Shown here: positions 25,819 to 34,200 of the stretch, piece after piece
How the letters are laid out: every line of letters starts with the position of its first letter
Numbering within the stretch: the stretch's first letter is position 1
Assembly: GCF_001681715.1 (NCBI RefSeq)
Contig: NZ_LNWY01000024.1
Span: forward strand, 1 to 64,000
DNA length: 64,000 nucleotides
Origin: Tritonibacter mobilis
GTDB taxonomy: Bacteria > Pseudomonadota > Alphaproteobacteria > Rhodobacterales > Rhodobacteraceae
Direction of reading: 5' to 3'
Position numbers and translations under genes: made by a program
The notes under the pieces: generated by a model
Database searches by the model: none
Told to the model about the DNA's origin: nothing
The model's input: the letters and a program-made list of their open reading frames with translations, nothing else

Positions 25819-26967
25819 TTATGGGAGTGCGGTCTTACCTTCATAGGCAGCGTCATAGGCCGTTGGTGCTTCGACCTGCTCCATCAGGTCATTGTTCCAT
25901 TCGCCATCCACCACGACATGCGCGGTTGCGCCTAGGTTTACCGCCTCGATCAGGTTGTGGTTCACATAGGCGTAAACGCCCGGCTGCAAAAACTCGTAAA
26001 GCGCTGCCCCAGCAGACCCGCCGCGGATGAACCAGGTTTCAAGGTCGCGCTCCGGTGGGTTGTTGAATTTCCCGGTTTCCCAGACCAGATCCCCATGTCC
26101 GCCGATCAAATGCGGACGAGAGTCGCGATTGGCTTGCGAGTGTACGAACAGAACCTTCTCGCCCTGTGATGCGTGCAATGCGTTATCACCAGTCAACGCG
26201 CCGACCTTACCGTTGAACACCACGTGACTCGGGATGAGGCCATTCATAACCTCAAGCGTGTCGGGATAGCTCTCTCCGACATCTTCAAAGCGTTTGTATT
26301 CTCCGTTTTCATCCTTCGGGATGTAGAAGTCATTCTCGCCGATGTAGAACACGCGATCATAGCGGACCGGGGTGCCATTGTGATCCTTCAGACCATCGCG
26401 AGGCAGCACCATGATCGCGCCCGACATCCCACTGACGACGTGCCACGGGATCATGGGGCCACCCGGCGCACAGTGATAGACGAAGGTGCCCGGACGTGTT
26501 GCCTTGAACCGCAATGTCGTCTTTTCACCGGGATTGACCAGTGTCAGAGAACCACCGCCAAGGGCACCGGTTGCTGAGTGGAAATCAATGTTGTGCTGCA
26601 TGAGATTTTCAGGAGAATTGTAGAGCGTGAGCTCAACATAATCGCCTTCGTGAACCACCATCAGTGGTCCGGGCACCGACCCGTTGAAGGTCATGGCCTG
26701 CAGATAGGCTCCGCTATCAACCTCGATCTCTTTCTCTATGATCTGCATCTCGAATTCGATGATTTGCGGCTCTGTCGAGGCCACCTGCTCGTGCGCGTGA
26801 ACCATCGGAGGGCGCACCAATTTACGTTTCACCCGATTGAGCTTTGATAGATCTGCAGGGGGTACCATGGATGTGTCCATGATCTCCTCTGCTTGAGCGG
26901 CCTTATGAAGTACTGGTATCGCTGCAATCCCTGCGGCCCCAATAAGCGCGGCGCGTCTGGTAAGCAT
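25819..26967 (-). CDS. nirK: Copper-containing nitrite reductase NirK
   Basis: Periplasmic nitrite reductase (nitrite to NO), 382 residues. A twin-arginine-type signal [12 protein letters not shown] precedes AQAEEIM. Copper ligands are clear: His125, Asp128 and His130 in [17 protein letters not shown]; His165, Cys166, His176 and Met181 in [20 protein letters not shown]; the catalytic His286 in [11 protein letters not shown]; and the last type 2 ligand His337 in [10 protein letters not shown]. The [12 protein letters not shown] linker is like that of Rhodobacter sphaeroides NirK. Start at 26967 after AAAGGAGATCAGGAC. It has an NnrR-type box 68 bases upstream. Confidence 0.97.
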   Translation of the reverse strand: MLTRRAALIGAAGIAAIPVLHKAAQAEEIMDTSMVPPADLSKLNRVKRKLVRPPMVHAHEQVASTEPQIIEFEMQIIEKEIEVDSGAYLQAMTFNGSVPGPLMVVHEGDYVELTLYNSPENLMQHNIDFHSATGALGGGSLTLVNPGEKTTLRFKATRPGTFVYHCAPGGPMIPWHVVSGMSGAIMVLPRDGLKDHNGTPVRYDRVFYIGENDFYIPKDENGEYKRFEDVGESYPDTLEVMNGLIPSHVVFNGKVGALTGDNALHASQGEKVLFVHSQANRDSRPHLIGGHGDLVWETGKFNNPPERDLETWFIRGGSAGAALYEFLQPGVYAYVNHNLIEAVNLGATAHVVVDGEWNNDLMEQVEAPTAYDAAYEGKTALP

Positions 26968-27034
26968 GTCCTGATCTCCTTTCCATGCATCTTTGGTTTT
27001 GCTTGGAAGGTATATGGAGATCGGGATGTGAACG

Positions 27035-27048
27035 TTGATCCGGGACAA
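27035..27048 (-). promoter_or_regulatory. NnrR/Dnr/Fnr-type box upstream of nirK
   Basis: On the nirK strand this reads TTGTCCCGGATCAA, a TTG-N8-CAA box with GTC/ATC flanks that also resembles an Fnr site. It ends 68 bases before the nirK ATG, the same spacing class as for norC (61) and pseudoazurin (71). Confidence 0.7.
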
Positions 27049-27245
27049 CCTTTGATGAGGTTACGTTCTGTTAGCAATTCATTCTGTGGCGGGCAACTTA
27101 ATCAGCAACTCCTCTTGCTCCACCGGGTGTCTAAGCCCAGAACATCGTGATGCAGAACCGGCGCCGCTTGCAATCTGTGCGAGATCTGCAATAAGCCCCG
27201 CCATCCGGTCGCAGCCTACCCGGACATCAAAACAAGGGCCCCAAA

Positions 27246-27947
27246 ATGAAAACACTTGTCATCTGCTCAGGCGGACTCGATTCCGTGTCGCTTGCGCATA
27301 TCACAGCCAATGAGCATCAGCTCACCCGGCTGGTCTCCTTCGACTATGGCCAACGTCACCGCAAGGAGGTCGACTTTGCCGAAGCGGCTGCCAAGCGGCT
27401 CGGCGTGCCGTTCCACCTGATCGACATGCGCGGCATCGGTGGAGCGCTGACAGGCTCCGCCTTAACCGACGATATCGACGTGCCCGACGCGCATTACGCC
27501 GAAGAAACGATGAAAATCACCGTCGTGCCAAACCGGAATGCGATCATGCTGTCGATCGGCTTTGGCATCGCTGCGGCGCAGGGCGATGCGGCCGTGGCCA
27601 CCGCCGTGCATGGCGGCGATCACTTTATCTATCCAGACTGCCGTCCCGGTTTTACGCGCGCTTTCGACGCCATGCAGCAGGCGGCGTTGGAGGGGTATGC
27701 CGATGTCCGGCTGCACACGCCCTTTGTTGAACACAGCAAGGCCGAGATCGTCCGTCAGGGCGCGCAGCATGGCACGCCCTTTGCCGAGACGTGGTCTTGC
27801 TACAAAGGTGGCGCGTTCCACTGCGGGCGCTGCGGCACCTGTGTAGAGCGGCGTGAGGCCTTTCATCTGGCCGGGGTCAATGACCCCACCACCTATGCTG
27901 ACCCGGAGTATTGGATCACGGCGCTCGCCACGCGAGGGGAAAGCTGA
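27246..27947 (+). CDS. queC: 7-cyano-7-deazaguanine synthase QueC
   Basis: ATP-dependent enzyme (233 residues) converting 7-carboxy-7-deazaguanine plus ammonia to preQ0. The PP-loop is CSGGLDSVSLAH (residues 7-18), and the zinc site lies near the C-terminus in CYKGGAFHCGRCGTCVER. VVPNRNAIMLSIG is also conserved. It begins a four-gene queuosine-precursor operon and overlaps queD by one base (TGATG). No preQ1 riboswitch was recognised upstream. Confidence 0.96.
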   Translation: MKTLVICSGGLDSVSLAHITANEHQLTRLVSFDYGQRHRKEVDFAEAAAKRLGVPFHLIDMRGIGGALTGSALTDDIDVPDAHYAEETMKITVVPNRNAIMLSIGFGIAAAQGDAAVATAVHGGDHFIYPDCRPGFTRAFDAMQQAALEGYADVRLHTPFVEHSKAEIVRQGAQHGTPFAETWSCYKGGAFHCGRCGTCVERREAFHLAGVNDPTTYADPEYWITALATRGES

Positions 27948-28300
27948 TGTTTCGCATTCGTAAGGAATTCCACTTTTCGGCCAGCCATCAGTTGAGCCAT
28001 TTGCCCGACGACCACCAATGCGCGCGCCTGCATGGGCACAACTATATCGTGGTGGTCGAACTGGCCGCCGAAACCCTCAACCCCGAGGGATTTGTGCGCG
28101 ATTACCACGATCTGAAGCCGCTCAAGACCTATATCGATGACACCTTCGATCACCGGCATCTGAACGATGTGTTGGAGGGCTCCTCGACGGCGGAGAACAT
28201 GGCGAAACATTTCCATGACTGGTGCGCCGCGCGCTGGCCCGAAACCCGTGCCGTGCTGGTCAGCGAAACGCCAAAAACATGGGCGGAATACCGGCCATGA
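27947..28300 (+). CDS. queD: 6-carboxy-5,6,7,8-tetrahydropterin synthase QueD
   Basis: A 117-residue zinc enzyme of the PTPS family making the carboxy-tetrahydropterin precursor of preQ0. Zinc ligands His14 (FSASHQL), His29 and His31 (RLHGHNY) and the catalytic Cys25 ([10 protein letters not shown]) are in place. The start at 27947 overlaps the queC stop and the end overlaps queE by four bases, so the three genes are translationally linked. Confidence 0.95.
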   Translation: MFRIRKEFHFSASHQLSHLPDDHQCARLHGHNYIVVVELAAETLNPEGFVRDYHDLKPLKTYIDDTFDHRHLNDVLEGSSTAENMAKHFHDWCAARWPETRAVLVSETPKTWAEYRP

Positions 28301-29004
28301 CCCTGCGTATTGCCGAGATATTCGGCCCGACCATTCAGGGCGAGGGCGCGTTGATCGGAGAGCCCACCGTCTTTGTTCGTGCTGGCGGTTGCGATTATCG
28401 GTGCAGTTGGTGCGACACCCTGCATGCTGTAGAGACCCAGTATCGCCATAGCTGGGCACCGATGGAGACCGATGCTGTCTGGGCCAAGGTACACAAGCTC
28501 TCGGGCGGGCAGCCCCTGACGGTGTCGCTGTCCGGGGGCAATCCCGCCATTCAGGATTTTGGCCCGCTCATCACCAAGGGCAGGGCAGCTGGCTACCGGT
28601 TTGCCTGCGAAACCCAAGGCTCTATCGCCCGGCCGTGGTTTGCCGAACTTGACACGCTGGTTCTATCGCCCAAGCCGCCATCAAGCGGCGAGAACGTGGA
28701 CTGGGATGCCTTCGACAGCTGCCGCGCCATCGGTGCTGGCGCGCGACAGCAGGTCATGAAGATCGTGATATTCGACGAGACCGACTACCAGTGGGCGCGC
28801 GAGGTCCACAGACGCCACAGCGATCTTGCCCTCTATCTTCAGCCCGGCAATCCCGAGGTGGATCCCGCGACCCCGGTCGACCTGCAAACACTGGCCAACC
28901 GTCTCGGCTGGCTCACTGAAAAAGCGATGGCCGATGGCTGGTTCGCCCCCCGTATCCTGCCGCAACTGCATGTCCTGATCTGGGGCAATAAGCGCGGTGT
29001 CTGA
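28297..29004 (+). CDS. queE: 7-carboxy-7-deazaguanine synthase QueE
   Basis: Radical SAM enzyme of 235 residues that contracts the pterin ring to 7-carboxy-7-deazaguanine. The N-terminus [20 protein letters not shown] is typical, and the cluster motif is [12 protein letters not shown] (Cys32, Cys36, Cys39). SLSGGNPA corresponds to the SAM-binding glycine-rich strand. I start at the ATG in the ATGA overlap with queD (28297), which matches the family N-terminus; the longer frame upstream is rejected. Confidence 0.95.
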   Translation: MTLRIAEIFGPTIQGEGALIGEPTVFVRAGGCDYRCSWCDTLHAVETQYRHSWAPMETDAVWAKVHKLSGGQPLTVSLSGGNPAIQDFGPLITKGRAAGYRFACETQGSIARPWFAELDTLVLSPKPPSSGENVDWDAFDSCRAIGAGARQQVMKIVIFDETDYQWAREVHRRHSDLALYLQPGNPEVDPATPVDLQTLANRLGWLTEKAMADGWFAPRILPQLHVLIWGNKRGV

Positions 29005-29020
29005 CGTGATGGAGACTCTG

Positions 29021-29485
29021 ATGTCCGAAGATATCTACAGCAACCTCAAGCAACTCGGCGGCGAGACCCGCATCCCCGCCAACCCCGAAGAGGCGGAACT
29101 TGAGCGCGTGCCAAACCCGCAGGCCGATGTGGCCTATAACGTGCGTTTCACCGCGCCCGAGTTCACCTCGCTCTGCCCAATGACCGGTCAGCCGGACTTT
29201 GCCCATCTGGTGATCGACTATGTTCCAGGTCCTTGGCTCGTCGAGTCGAAGTCGCTCAAACTGTTCCTGACATCATTCCGCAACCACGGTGCGTTTCACG
29301 AGGATTGTACGATCTCTATTGCGCGCCGTCTGGCCGATTTCCTCGACCCCCAATGGTTGCGGATTGGTGGCTACTGGTATCCGCGCGGGGGCATCCCGAT
29401 CGATGTGTTCTGGCAGACAGGACCACTGCCAGAAGGCGTATGGATTCCCGATCAAGGCGTGCCGCCTTACCGAGGCCGGGGCTGA
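29021..29485 (+). CDS. queF: NADPH-dependent 7-cyano-7-deazaguanine reductase QueF
   Basis: A 154-residue unimodular nitrile reductase reducing preQ0 to preQ1. Catalytic Cys52 and Asp59 lie in [15 protein letters not shown], and the QueF signature is [21 protein letters not shown] start at 29021 because GGAG at 29011 is ideally spaced and [14 protein letters not shown] matches alphaproteobacterial QueF; upstream GTG and ATG codons would add non-conserved residues. Last gene of queCDEF. Confidence 0.95.
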   Translation: MSEDIYSNLKQLGGETRIPANPEEAELERVPNPQADVAYNVRFTAPEFTSLCPMTGQPDFAHLVIDYVPGPWLVESKSLKLFLTSFRNHGAFHEDCTISIARRLADFLDPQWLRIGGYWYPRGGIPIDVFWQTGPLPEGVWIPDQGVPPYRGRG

Positions 29486-29585
29486 GGGTCGCACATTGAC
29501 CCTACGTGTCGCGGACAGACCGTAGCAACGGCGTGCGCGGTTGGTGCAAGTTGCGTGGTCGGGCCGTTTGATATGAAATAGCAAA

Positions 29586-29608
29586 CGCCGCCCTACAGAA
29601 GGGCGGCG
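29586..29608 (-). terminator. Hairpin between queF and DUF1428 gene ends
   Basis: Perfect nine-base stem CGCCGCCCT (29586-29594) with AGGGCGGCG (29600-29608). On the minus strand it is followed by TTTG, so it may terminate the DUF1428 gene; it may also serve queF from the other side. Confidence 0.6.
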
Positions 29609-29625
29609 CAGGGCAGCAGGGCGCG

Positions 29626-30351
29626 TCAGGTCTCGGCGCGATAGTCAAGCAGAGGCTCAAACCCGCCCCACATCATGCGCATGCCGTCAAAAGGCATTTC
29701 GGGAATGTCGGGATTGTCCTTGTCCTCATTCATCATTTTGATGGCGTTTAGATAGGTTTCCCGGTCCGGCCATGTGGTCCAACCGATGACCGGAACCTCG
29801 CCGTCCTCTGCCTTGGTTGCACGGAAGAAATCGGTGCGTTGGCCCTTGGGGATGTCTGTGCCCCAGACTTCGGTAATACTAGACGCACCGCCGCTGTGAA
29901 ACATCTGCCAGATCGGTTCGATCATGGCCTCATACTGCGATTTGTTGGCTTCTGGCACGGCGAGCAGGAAGCCCTGATAATAGCCGGTGTCGGGCGTGTC
30001 GCCGGCCGCAAAGAGCGGGGAGAAGCCACCAAAGATCATGCGAGAGCCATCAAAGGGCATCTCAGGCAGATCTTTCATGGCGGGGTCGTTTTCCATCTTC
30101 TGCCATGAGGCAACCGCAGTCGCCTTGTCGGGCCATTCCATCCAGGAAAACACCACCGTTTCATCGTCCTGCGCAGCTACGGCCTGATAGAAATCGGTGA
30201 CTTTTCCAGTTGGCACATCGCTGCCCCAGGTCTCAACCATGCGCAAGGCGCCATAGGAGCGAAACAGCGGCCAGGCGGCCTTGGCATGTTCTCGATATTT
30301 GTCCTTGTTGGCCGTCGGAACCCCGACCAGCGCACCTGTGTAATAGCTCAT
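29626..30351 (-). CDS. Tandem DUF1428-domain protein
   Basis: A 241-residue protein made of two DUF1428 repeats. Repeat 1 runs from YYTGALVGVPTANKDKY to MPFDGSRMIFGGFSPL (about 3-111) and repeat 2 from YYQGFLLAVPEANKSQY to MPFDGMRMMWGGFEPL (about 122-234). DUF1428 proteins are usually single-domain of about 115-120 residues with a dimeric alpha/beta-barrel fold, so this looks like an internal duplication giving a pseudo-dimer. Function of the family is unknown. It is divergent from the HxlR regulator at 30449. Confidence 0.86.
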   Translation of the reverse strand: MSYYTGALVGVPTANKDKYREHAKAAWPLFRSYGALRMVETWGSDVPTGKVTDFYQAVAAQDDETVVFSWMEWPDKATAVASWQKMENDPAMKDLPEMPFDGSRMIFGGFSPLFAAGDTPDTGYYQGFLLAVPEANKSQYEAMIEPIWQMFHSGGASSITEVWGTDIPKGQRTDFFRATKAEDGEVPVIGWTTWPDRETYLNAIKMMNEDKDNPDIPEMPFDGMRMMWGGFEPLLDYRAET

Positions 30352-30417
30352 GTTTTATCACCTCTCAAAATGAACAGGCAGGCGAATCCCTGCTTGCGGC
30401 TCTAGCGTGTCAGCGAT

Positions 30418-30449
30418 AGTATGAAAAAACAACTGAAAGTATAAAAAAG
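30418..30449. repeat. Direct repeats in the DUF1428/HxlR divergent promoter region
   Basis: AGTATGAAAAAA (30418-30429) and AGTATAAAAAAG (30438-30449) are direct repeats exactly 20 bases apart, about two helical turns, just upstream of and touching the HxlR start. They could be an autoregulatory site or an AT-rich promoter element. Confidence 0.5.
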
Positions 30450-31102
30450 TGACTAAACGGGCAAAACCCAAACGTGTGCGCTATGACGAAGGTTGCCTTG
30501 CGGCGCATGCGCTGAACCTGATTGGCGACCGCTGGGCGTTGCTTGTGGTGCGCGAATTGATGTTTACGCCCAAGCGGTTCCAGATGATCCGCGCCGGTCT
30601 GCCGGGGATCACCGCGAGCGTGCTCACCGGGCGTTTGACGCAACTGGCGGAAATCGGCGTGGTGCTGCATGACACCCGGCTTGGGGTCTATTCCCTGAGC
30701 GGGCAGGGGCGGGGCCTGCTGCCGGTGCTGGAATCCCTGTGCCGCTGGGCGCTGATGATGCCGGGACATGACCCTTCGCGATTCATCAGCCCGTCTGCCC
30801 TGATGATCTCTATGGGGGTGAACCTGATCCAAGAGCGCGCCACCGGCTGCTGCCTGACTGCTGGCTTTGATTTCACCGATGAGGCGTTTGAGATGCGTCT
30901 GGACGGCGCGGCTCTTGAAACCCGCTTTGTGATCCCGCCGCAGGCCCCGTTTGTGATCACGGGGACGGGGAACACAATAGCGGCTGCGGTCTATGGTGCA
31001 AGGCCGCTGCCGGACCTTGTGGCGGCCAATATGGTCACTGTCAGCGGTGACATGGAGGCCGCGCAGGAGTTTCTGGCGCTGTTTCAGCTCGGAAAGACTT
31101 AA
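30449..31102 (+). CDS. HxlR-family transcriptional regulator with SCP2-like tail
   Basis: A 217-residue regulator. The winged-helix HxlR domain covers about residues 10-100: CLAAHALNLIGDRWALLVVR, LMFTPKRFQMIRAGLPGITASVL, and LTQLAEIGVVLHD. The extra C-terminal half (FDFTDEAFEMRLDGAALE and PFVITGTGNTIAAAVYGARP) resembles the SCP2 sterol-carrier-like ligand domain sometimes fused to HxlR. The likely start is GTG at 30449. It probably controls the divergent DUF1428 gene; effector unknown. Confidence 0.84.
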   Translation: MTKRAKPKRVRYDEGCLAAHALNLIGDRWALLVVRELMFTPKRFQMIRAGLPGITASVLTGRLTQLAEIGVVLHDTRLGVYSLSGQGRGLLPVLESLCRWALMMPGHDPSRFISPSALMISMGVNLIQERATGCCLTAGFDFTDEAFEMRLDGAALETRFVIPPQAPFVITGTGNTIAAAVYGARPLPDLVAANMVTVSGDMEAAQEFLALFQLGKT

Positions 31103-31189
31103 TCGCGGGGTATTCTCCAAGATTTTCAGTCTCTTATTCAAAACCGCCATTTTTTTCAGTGGAAAGCCCGGAAAATGGCATTTCTGCGC

Positions 31190-31218
31190 TTGACGCCCCC
31201 CGCGACCTGCGAATATTA
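31190..31218 (+). promoter_or_regulatory. Sigma-70-type promoter for the tRNA-Asp array
   Basis: TTGACG at 31190-31195, a 17-base spacer, and ATATTA at 31213-31218. The first tRNA begins 40 bases further on, so one transcript could carry all three tRNAs. Confidence 0.6.
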
Positions 31219-31257
31219 CACCCCAACGTTCAGCCACGGTGCTGGACGCAACAGCAA

Positions 31258-31334
31258 GCGGTTGTAGCTCAGTTGGTTAGAGTACCGGCCTGTCACGCCG
31301 GGGGTCGCGGGTTCGAGCCCCGTCAACCGCGCCA
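31258..31334 (+). tRNA. tRNA-Asp (anticodon GTC), copy 1
   Basis: A 77-base cloverleaf with encoded CCA. The acceptor stem GCGGTTG pairs with CAACCGC, the anticodon arm is CCGGCCTGTCACGCCGG with GTC in the loop, and GGGTTCGAGCCCC forms the T arm. Copies 2 and 3 have identical sequence. Confidence 0.97.
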
Positions 31335-31354
31335 CTGTTGCCCTGCCTGAGGGG

Positions 31355-31578
31355 CCTCCTAGGAGGGTCAGGACCGTCCCGGAGGGAACCTGCTGGCTGA
31401 GGTCAGCAATGAAAGTGCGGTTGTAGCTCAGTTGGTTAGAGTACCGGCCTGTCACGCCGGGGGTCGCGGGTTCGAGCCCCGTCAACCGCGCCACTTTCAC
31501 CCCGCCTGTGGGGCCTGTCACAAGGCATCAGGACCGTCCCGGAGGGAGCCTGCTGGCAGAGGTCAGCACTGAAAATGC
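31355..31578 (+). repeat. Conserved tRNA-Asp spacer, two copies
   Basis: The two spacers share a block: TCAGGACCGTCCCGGAGGGA, then CCTGCTGGC, GAGGTCAGCA and TGAAA, differing by only a few bases (about 31367-31416 and 31528-31578; copy 2 of the tRNA lies between). With the tRNA they make a tandem unit of about 160 bases. The spacer is conserved almost as well as one would expect of a recent duplication or of a processing signal. Confidence 0.75.
31417..31493 (+). tRNA. tRNA-Asp (anticodon GTC), copy 2
   Basis: Second identical 77-base tRNA-Asp, starting 159 bases after the first. Same stems, GTC anticodon and encoded CCA. Confidence 0.97.
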
Positions 31579-31655
31579 GCGGTTGTAGCTCAGTTGGTTA
31601 GAGTACCGGCCTGTCACGCCGGGGGTCGCGGGTTCGAGCCCCGTCAACCGCGCCA
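31579..31655 (+). tRNA. tRNA-Asp (anticodon GTC), copy 3
   Basis: Third identical tRNA-Asp, starting 162 bases after the second. It is the last of the array; no conserved spacer follows it. Confidence 0.97.
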
Positions 31656-31801
31656 CTTTCACCCTTTCTCTTTGAAGCTCTCAAAACACAGGCATTTGAT
31701 GCCTCAAGGCGCGATCACTGCGGTTTTGCCTTTTCCTGTGCGGGCGCTGGCGACACAGTGGGGATGACCCCAGCCATCCGTTCACAGATGAGAGCCAGCC
31801 C

Positions 31802-32197
31802 ATGTCTTTGCCAGAAAGCCCTCCTGAAACCCAACCCACAATCCGCGTGATTGCTATGCCGACCGACACTAACCCGGCGGGCGATATCTTTGGTGGCTGG
31901 TTGATGAGCCAGATGGACCTTGCCGCAGGCACCATTGCTGCGCGGGTGTCAAAAGGACGGGCCTCGACCGTATCGGTCGAAGAGATCCAGTTTCACCGCC
32001 CGGTTCTGGTTGGCGATGAGGTCTCGCTTTATGCGGAGATGCTAAAAATCGGGCGGACCTCGATGCGAATACGTGTCCGAGCATGGCGGCGGGCCCGTCA
32101 TCAGGAAGAGACCCAGCAGGTGACCGAAGCGATCTTTACCTTCGTGGCGCTGGATGACCACGCGCGCCCAAGGCCAGTGCTGCGCGCAGAGGAATAA
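31802..32197 (+). CDS. Acyl-CoA thioesterase, YciA-like hotdog fold
   Basis: A 131-residue hotdog thioesterase. AMPTDTNPAGDIFGGWLMSQ at about 19-38 contains the catalytic region (Asn and Asp/Gly) typical of YciA-type enzymes, followed by VEEIQFHRPVLVGDEVSLYA. It should hydrolyse short to medium acyl-CoAs in the cytoplasm. The start is preceded by GAGAGCCAGCCC, a weak ribosome site. It stands alone between the tRNA array and the M20 peptidase. Confidence 0.86.
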   Translation: MSLPESPPETQPTIRVIAMPTDTNPAGDIFGGWLMSQMDLAAGTIAARVSKGRASTVSVEEIQFHRPVLVGDEVSLYAEMLKIGRTSMRIRVRAWRRARHQEETQQVTEAIFTFVALDDHARPRPVLRAEE

Positions 32198-32212
32198 GAG
32201 CCGCGCTTATTT

Positions 32213-32273
32213 TAATGATCGTATCGTCTGATCATTAGGTCGGACAGCCCTCTCCCTAGGTCGGGGGCTGTCC
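32213..32273. terminator. Two inverted repeats between convergent genes
   Basis: TAATGATC (32213-32220) pairs perfectly with GATCATTA (32230-32237), and GGACAGCCC (32242-32250) with GGGCTGTCC (32265-32273). They lie between the convergent thioesterase and M20 peptidase genes. Neither has a long T run, so terminator function is likely by position rather than certain. Confidence 0.5.
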
Positions 32274-32313
32274 TTGTGGCTTAGACGGGGGCGCTGAATG
32301 CCCCCGGAACGCT

Positions 32314-33705
32314 TTATGCCTTGCTCAGCGCGTCCAGCACCCGCGCCCAAGAGCGGATACCCTTGTGGAAGCTCTCTAGGTCATATTTCTCATTCGGAGA
32401 GTGGATCGCGTCATCCTCATTGGCAAAGCCGATCAGCATCGCGTCCATTCCGAGGATCGACTTGAAATAGCCCGCCACCGGGATGGACCCGCCCATGCCG
32501 GAGAACACCGCCTCGCGGTTCCATTCCTCGGTCAGCGCGCCACGGGCGGCCTCAAACTCGGGGCGGGTGGTGTCGATCACATAGGCGGGGGCACCATCCA
32601 GATCGAGATCCCACTTCACGGTGCAATCCGTGGGCAGGCGATCCTCGACATGTTTGCGGATCTTCTTGCGCAATGCGGCCGGGTCCATGTCTCCCACCAG
32701 ACGGCAGGTGATCTTGCAATGCGCCTCGGACGGAATCACCGTCTTGGTGCCCGCGCCTTGATAGCCGCCCCATAGACCGTTGATCTCCAGAGTCGGGCGC
32801 GCCCATTGCTGTTCCAGCACGGAATATTTCTTCTCGCCATGCGCCTCGGTGTAGCCCGCATTGGACAGGTAGTCTTTTTCGTCAAAGCCACAGCCTTCCC
32901 ACTGGCGCAGGATATCGGCGGGCACCTCATGCACTCCTTCATAGAACCCCTCCACGGCGACGGCACCGGATTCGGTGTCGTGGAAAGAAGCGATGATGTG
33001 GGACATCTCGCGCAGCGGGTTGAGGCCGGGGCCGCCGTAATGGCCGGAATGCAGGTCGATCTTGGGGCCGATCAGGGTGAACTCATCCTTCATCATGCCG
33101 CGCAGTTGCGACGCCACCGACGGCACCCCGCGCGCCACCATCGACGTGTCGCAGATCAGGGCAATATCCGCCGACAGCTCTTCCTTGGCCGCATTGAGGA
33201 AGGGGATCAGCGAGGGTGAGCCAGATTCCTCTTCACCCTCAAAGAAGAAGGTGATGCGGCAGGGCAGGGTGCCATGCACCGCCTGCCAGGCGCGGCAGGC
33301 CTCCACAAAGGTCATCAGCTGGCCCTTGTCATCCGATGCACCACGGCCCCGGATCACCGTGCCGTTGGCGGTTTCTTCGAGCTTGGGCTCAAAGGGGGGC
33401 GTGTTCCAGAGGTTGAGTGGATCTACCGGTTGCACGTCGTAATGGCCGTAAAACAGCAGATGCGGGCCGTCGGTGTTTTCTTCGCCCACATGGCCCACCA
33501 CCATGGGGTGGCCCGGTGTTTCGCGCTTTTCGGCCTTGATGCCGATGGAATTCAGATCTTTCACCAACCAGTCTGCGGCGGCGTCGCAGTCGGCCTTATA
33601 GGCGGGGTCGGTGGAAATGGAGGGAATACGCAAAAGCTCCAGCAGCCGGTCGGTGGCGGCGGAAATATCGGAATCGATCTTATCGAGAACCGGGGTAAGG
33701 GACAT
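32314..33705 (-). CDS. M20-family metallopeptidase (dipeptidase)
   Basis: Zinc peptidase of 463 residues. Metal sites are visible in LFYGHYDVQPVDP (His and Asp), GRGASDDKGQLMTF (bridging Asp), FFFEGEEESGSPSL (general-base and metal Glu), LICDTSM and the C-terminal DAIHSPNEKYDL (last His). The central dimerisation domain KIDLHSGHYGGPGLNPL is typical of the ArgE/DapE/CNDP-like dipeptidase subgroup. Cytosolic, with no signal peptide. The substrate cannot be deduced. Confidence 0.9.
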   Translation of the reverse strand: MSLTPVLDKIDSDISAATDRLLELLRIPSISTDPAYKADCDAAADWLVKDLNSIGIKAEKRETPGHPMVVGHVGEENTDGPHLLFYGHYDVQPVDPLNLWNTPPFEPKLEETANGTVIRGRGASDDKGQLMTFVEACRAWQAVHGTLPCRITFFFEGEEESGSPSLIPFLNAAKEELSADIALICDTSMVARGVPSVASQLRGMMKDEFTLIGPKIDLHSGHYGGPGLNPLREMSHIIASFHDTESGAVAVEGFYEGVHEVPADILRQWEGCGFDEKDYLSNAGYTEAHGEKKYSVLEQQWARPTLEINGLWGGYQGAGTKTVIPSEAHCKITCRLVGDMDPAALRKKIRKHVEDRLPTDCTVKWDLDLDGAPAYVIDTTRPEFEAARGALTEEWNREAVFSGMGGSIPVAGYFKSILGMDAMLIGFANEDDAIHSPNEKYDLESFHKGIRSWARVLDALSKA

Positions 33706-34028
33706 GGGTCGCTCCTGAAAATAGTGCCTGCCCGCACCGGGCGCGATGACACATCGACAGGGCCGGGCGGGTCTCGGGACGGAGCCTAGCAGCGCAATAT
33801 GACAAGGGCCAGTCGCACGATTGTATCAGAACATCACCAGCGGTTTCCGGCGGGTGCCGGGCTTTTGCACGCACGGTAGCCACGTAAAACCCGTTGCAGA
33901 ACAAAGGTTTCCTATCCGCAACACAGCCCGCCCCCTGCGGCGTTTTGCGCGCAGGATGCATGGCAGCTTTGATGGTTCGTAAGCTTGCCTGAAGTTCAGA
34001 ATGGTTCTAAAACCTCTGAAAGGTTTAT

Positions 34029-34042
34029 TTGACCTGTATCAA
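34029..34042 (+). promoter_or_regulatory. FNR-type box upstream of hemA
   Basis: TTGACCTGTATCAA matches the FNR consensus TTGAT-N4-ATCAA with one mismatch. It lies 158 bases before the hemA start in a 495-base gap (33706-34200) that otherwise shows no gene. In Rhodobacter, FnrL controls hemA in response to low oxygen, so a similar control is plausible here. Confidence 0.68.
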
Positions 34043-34200
34043 GGATGATGGGGGCCGTGACACTCTATCACGTTGATGAGGACAAAGGTGCCGGTTAGAC
34101 ACCGCGACAAGGATCGCGGCGTTTGTTGCCCCAAGGGGCAGGTCGGGATCAAGACGCAGCCAGGCCGGAGTGGCACCGGCAGACAGCTATGGAGATGACG

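Noticed and set aside
27049-27245. Possible preQ1 riboswitch before queC
   Set aside because: I looked for the compact preQ1-I hairpin and A-rich tail and found no match.
31216-31521. Coding frame across the tRNA-Asp genes
   Set aside because: It is a translation of tRNA and spacer sequence in repeats, not a gene.
33680-33961. A 93-residue minus-strand frame upstream of hemA
   Set aside because: No family pattern and overlaps the M20 gene start and its promoter region.
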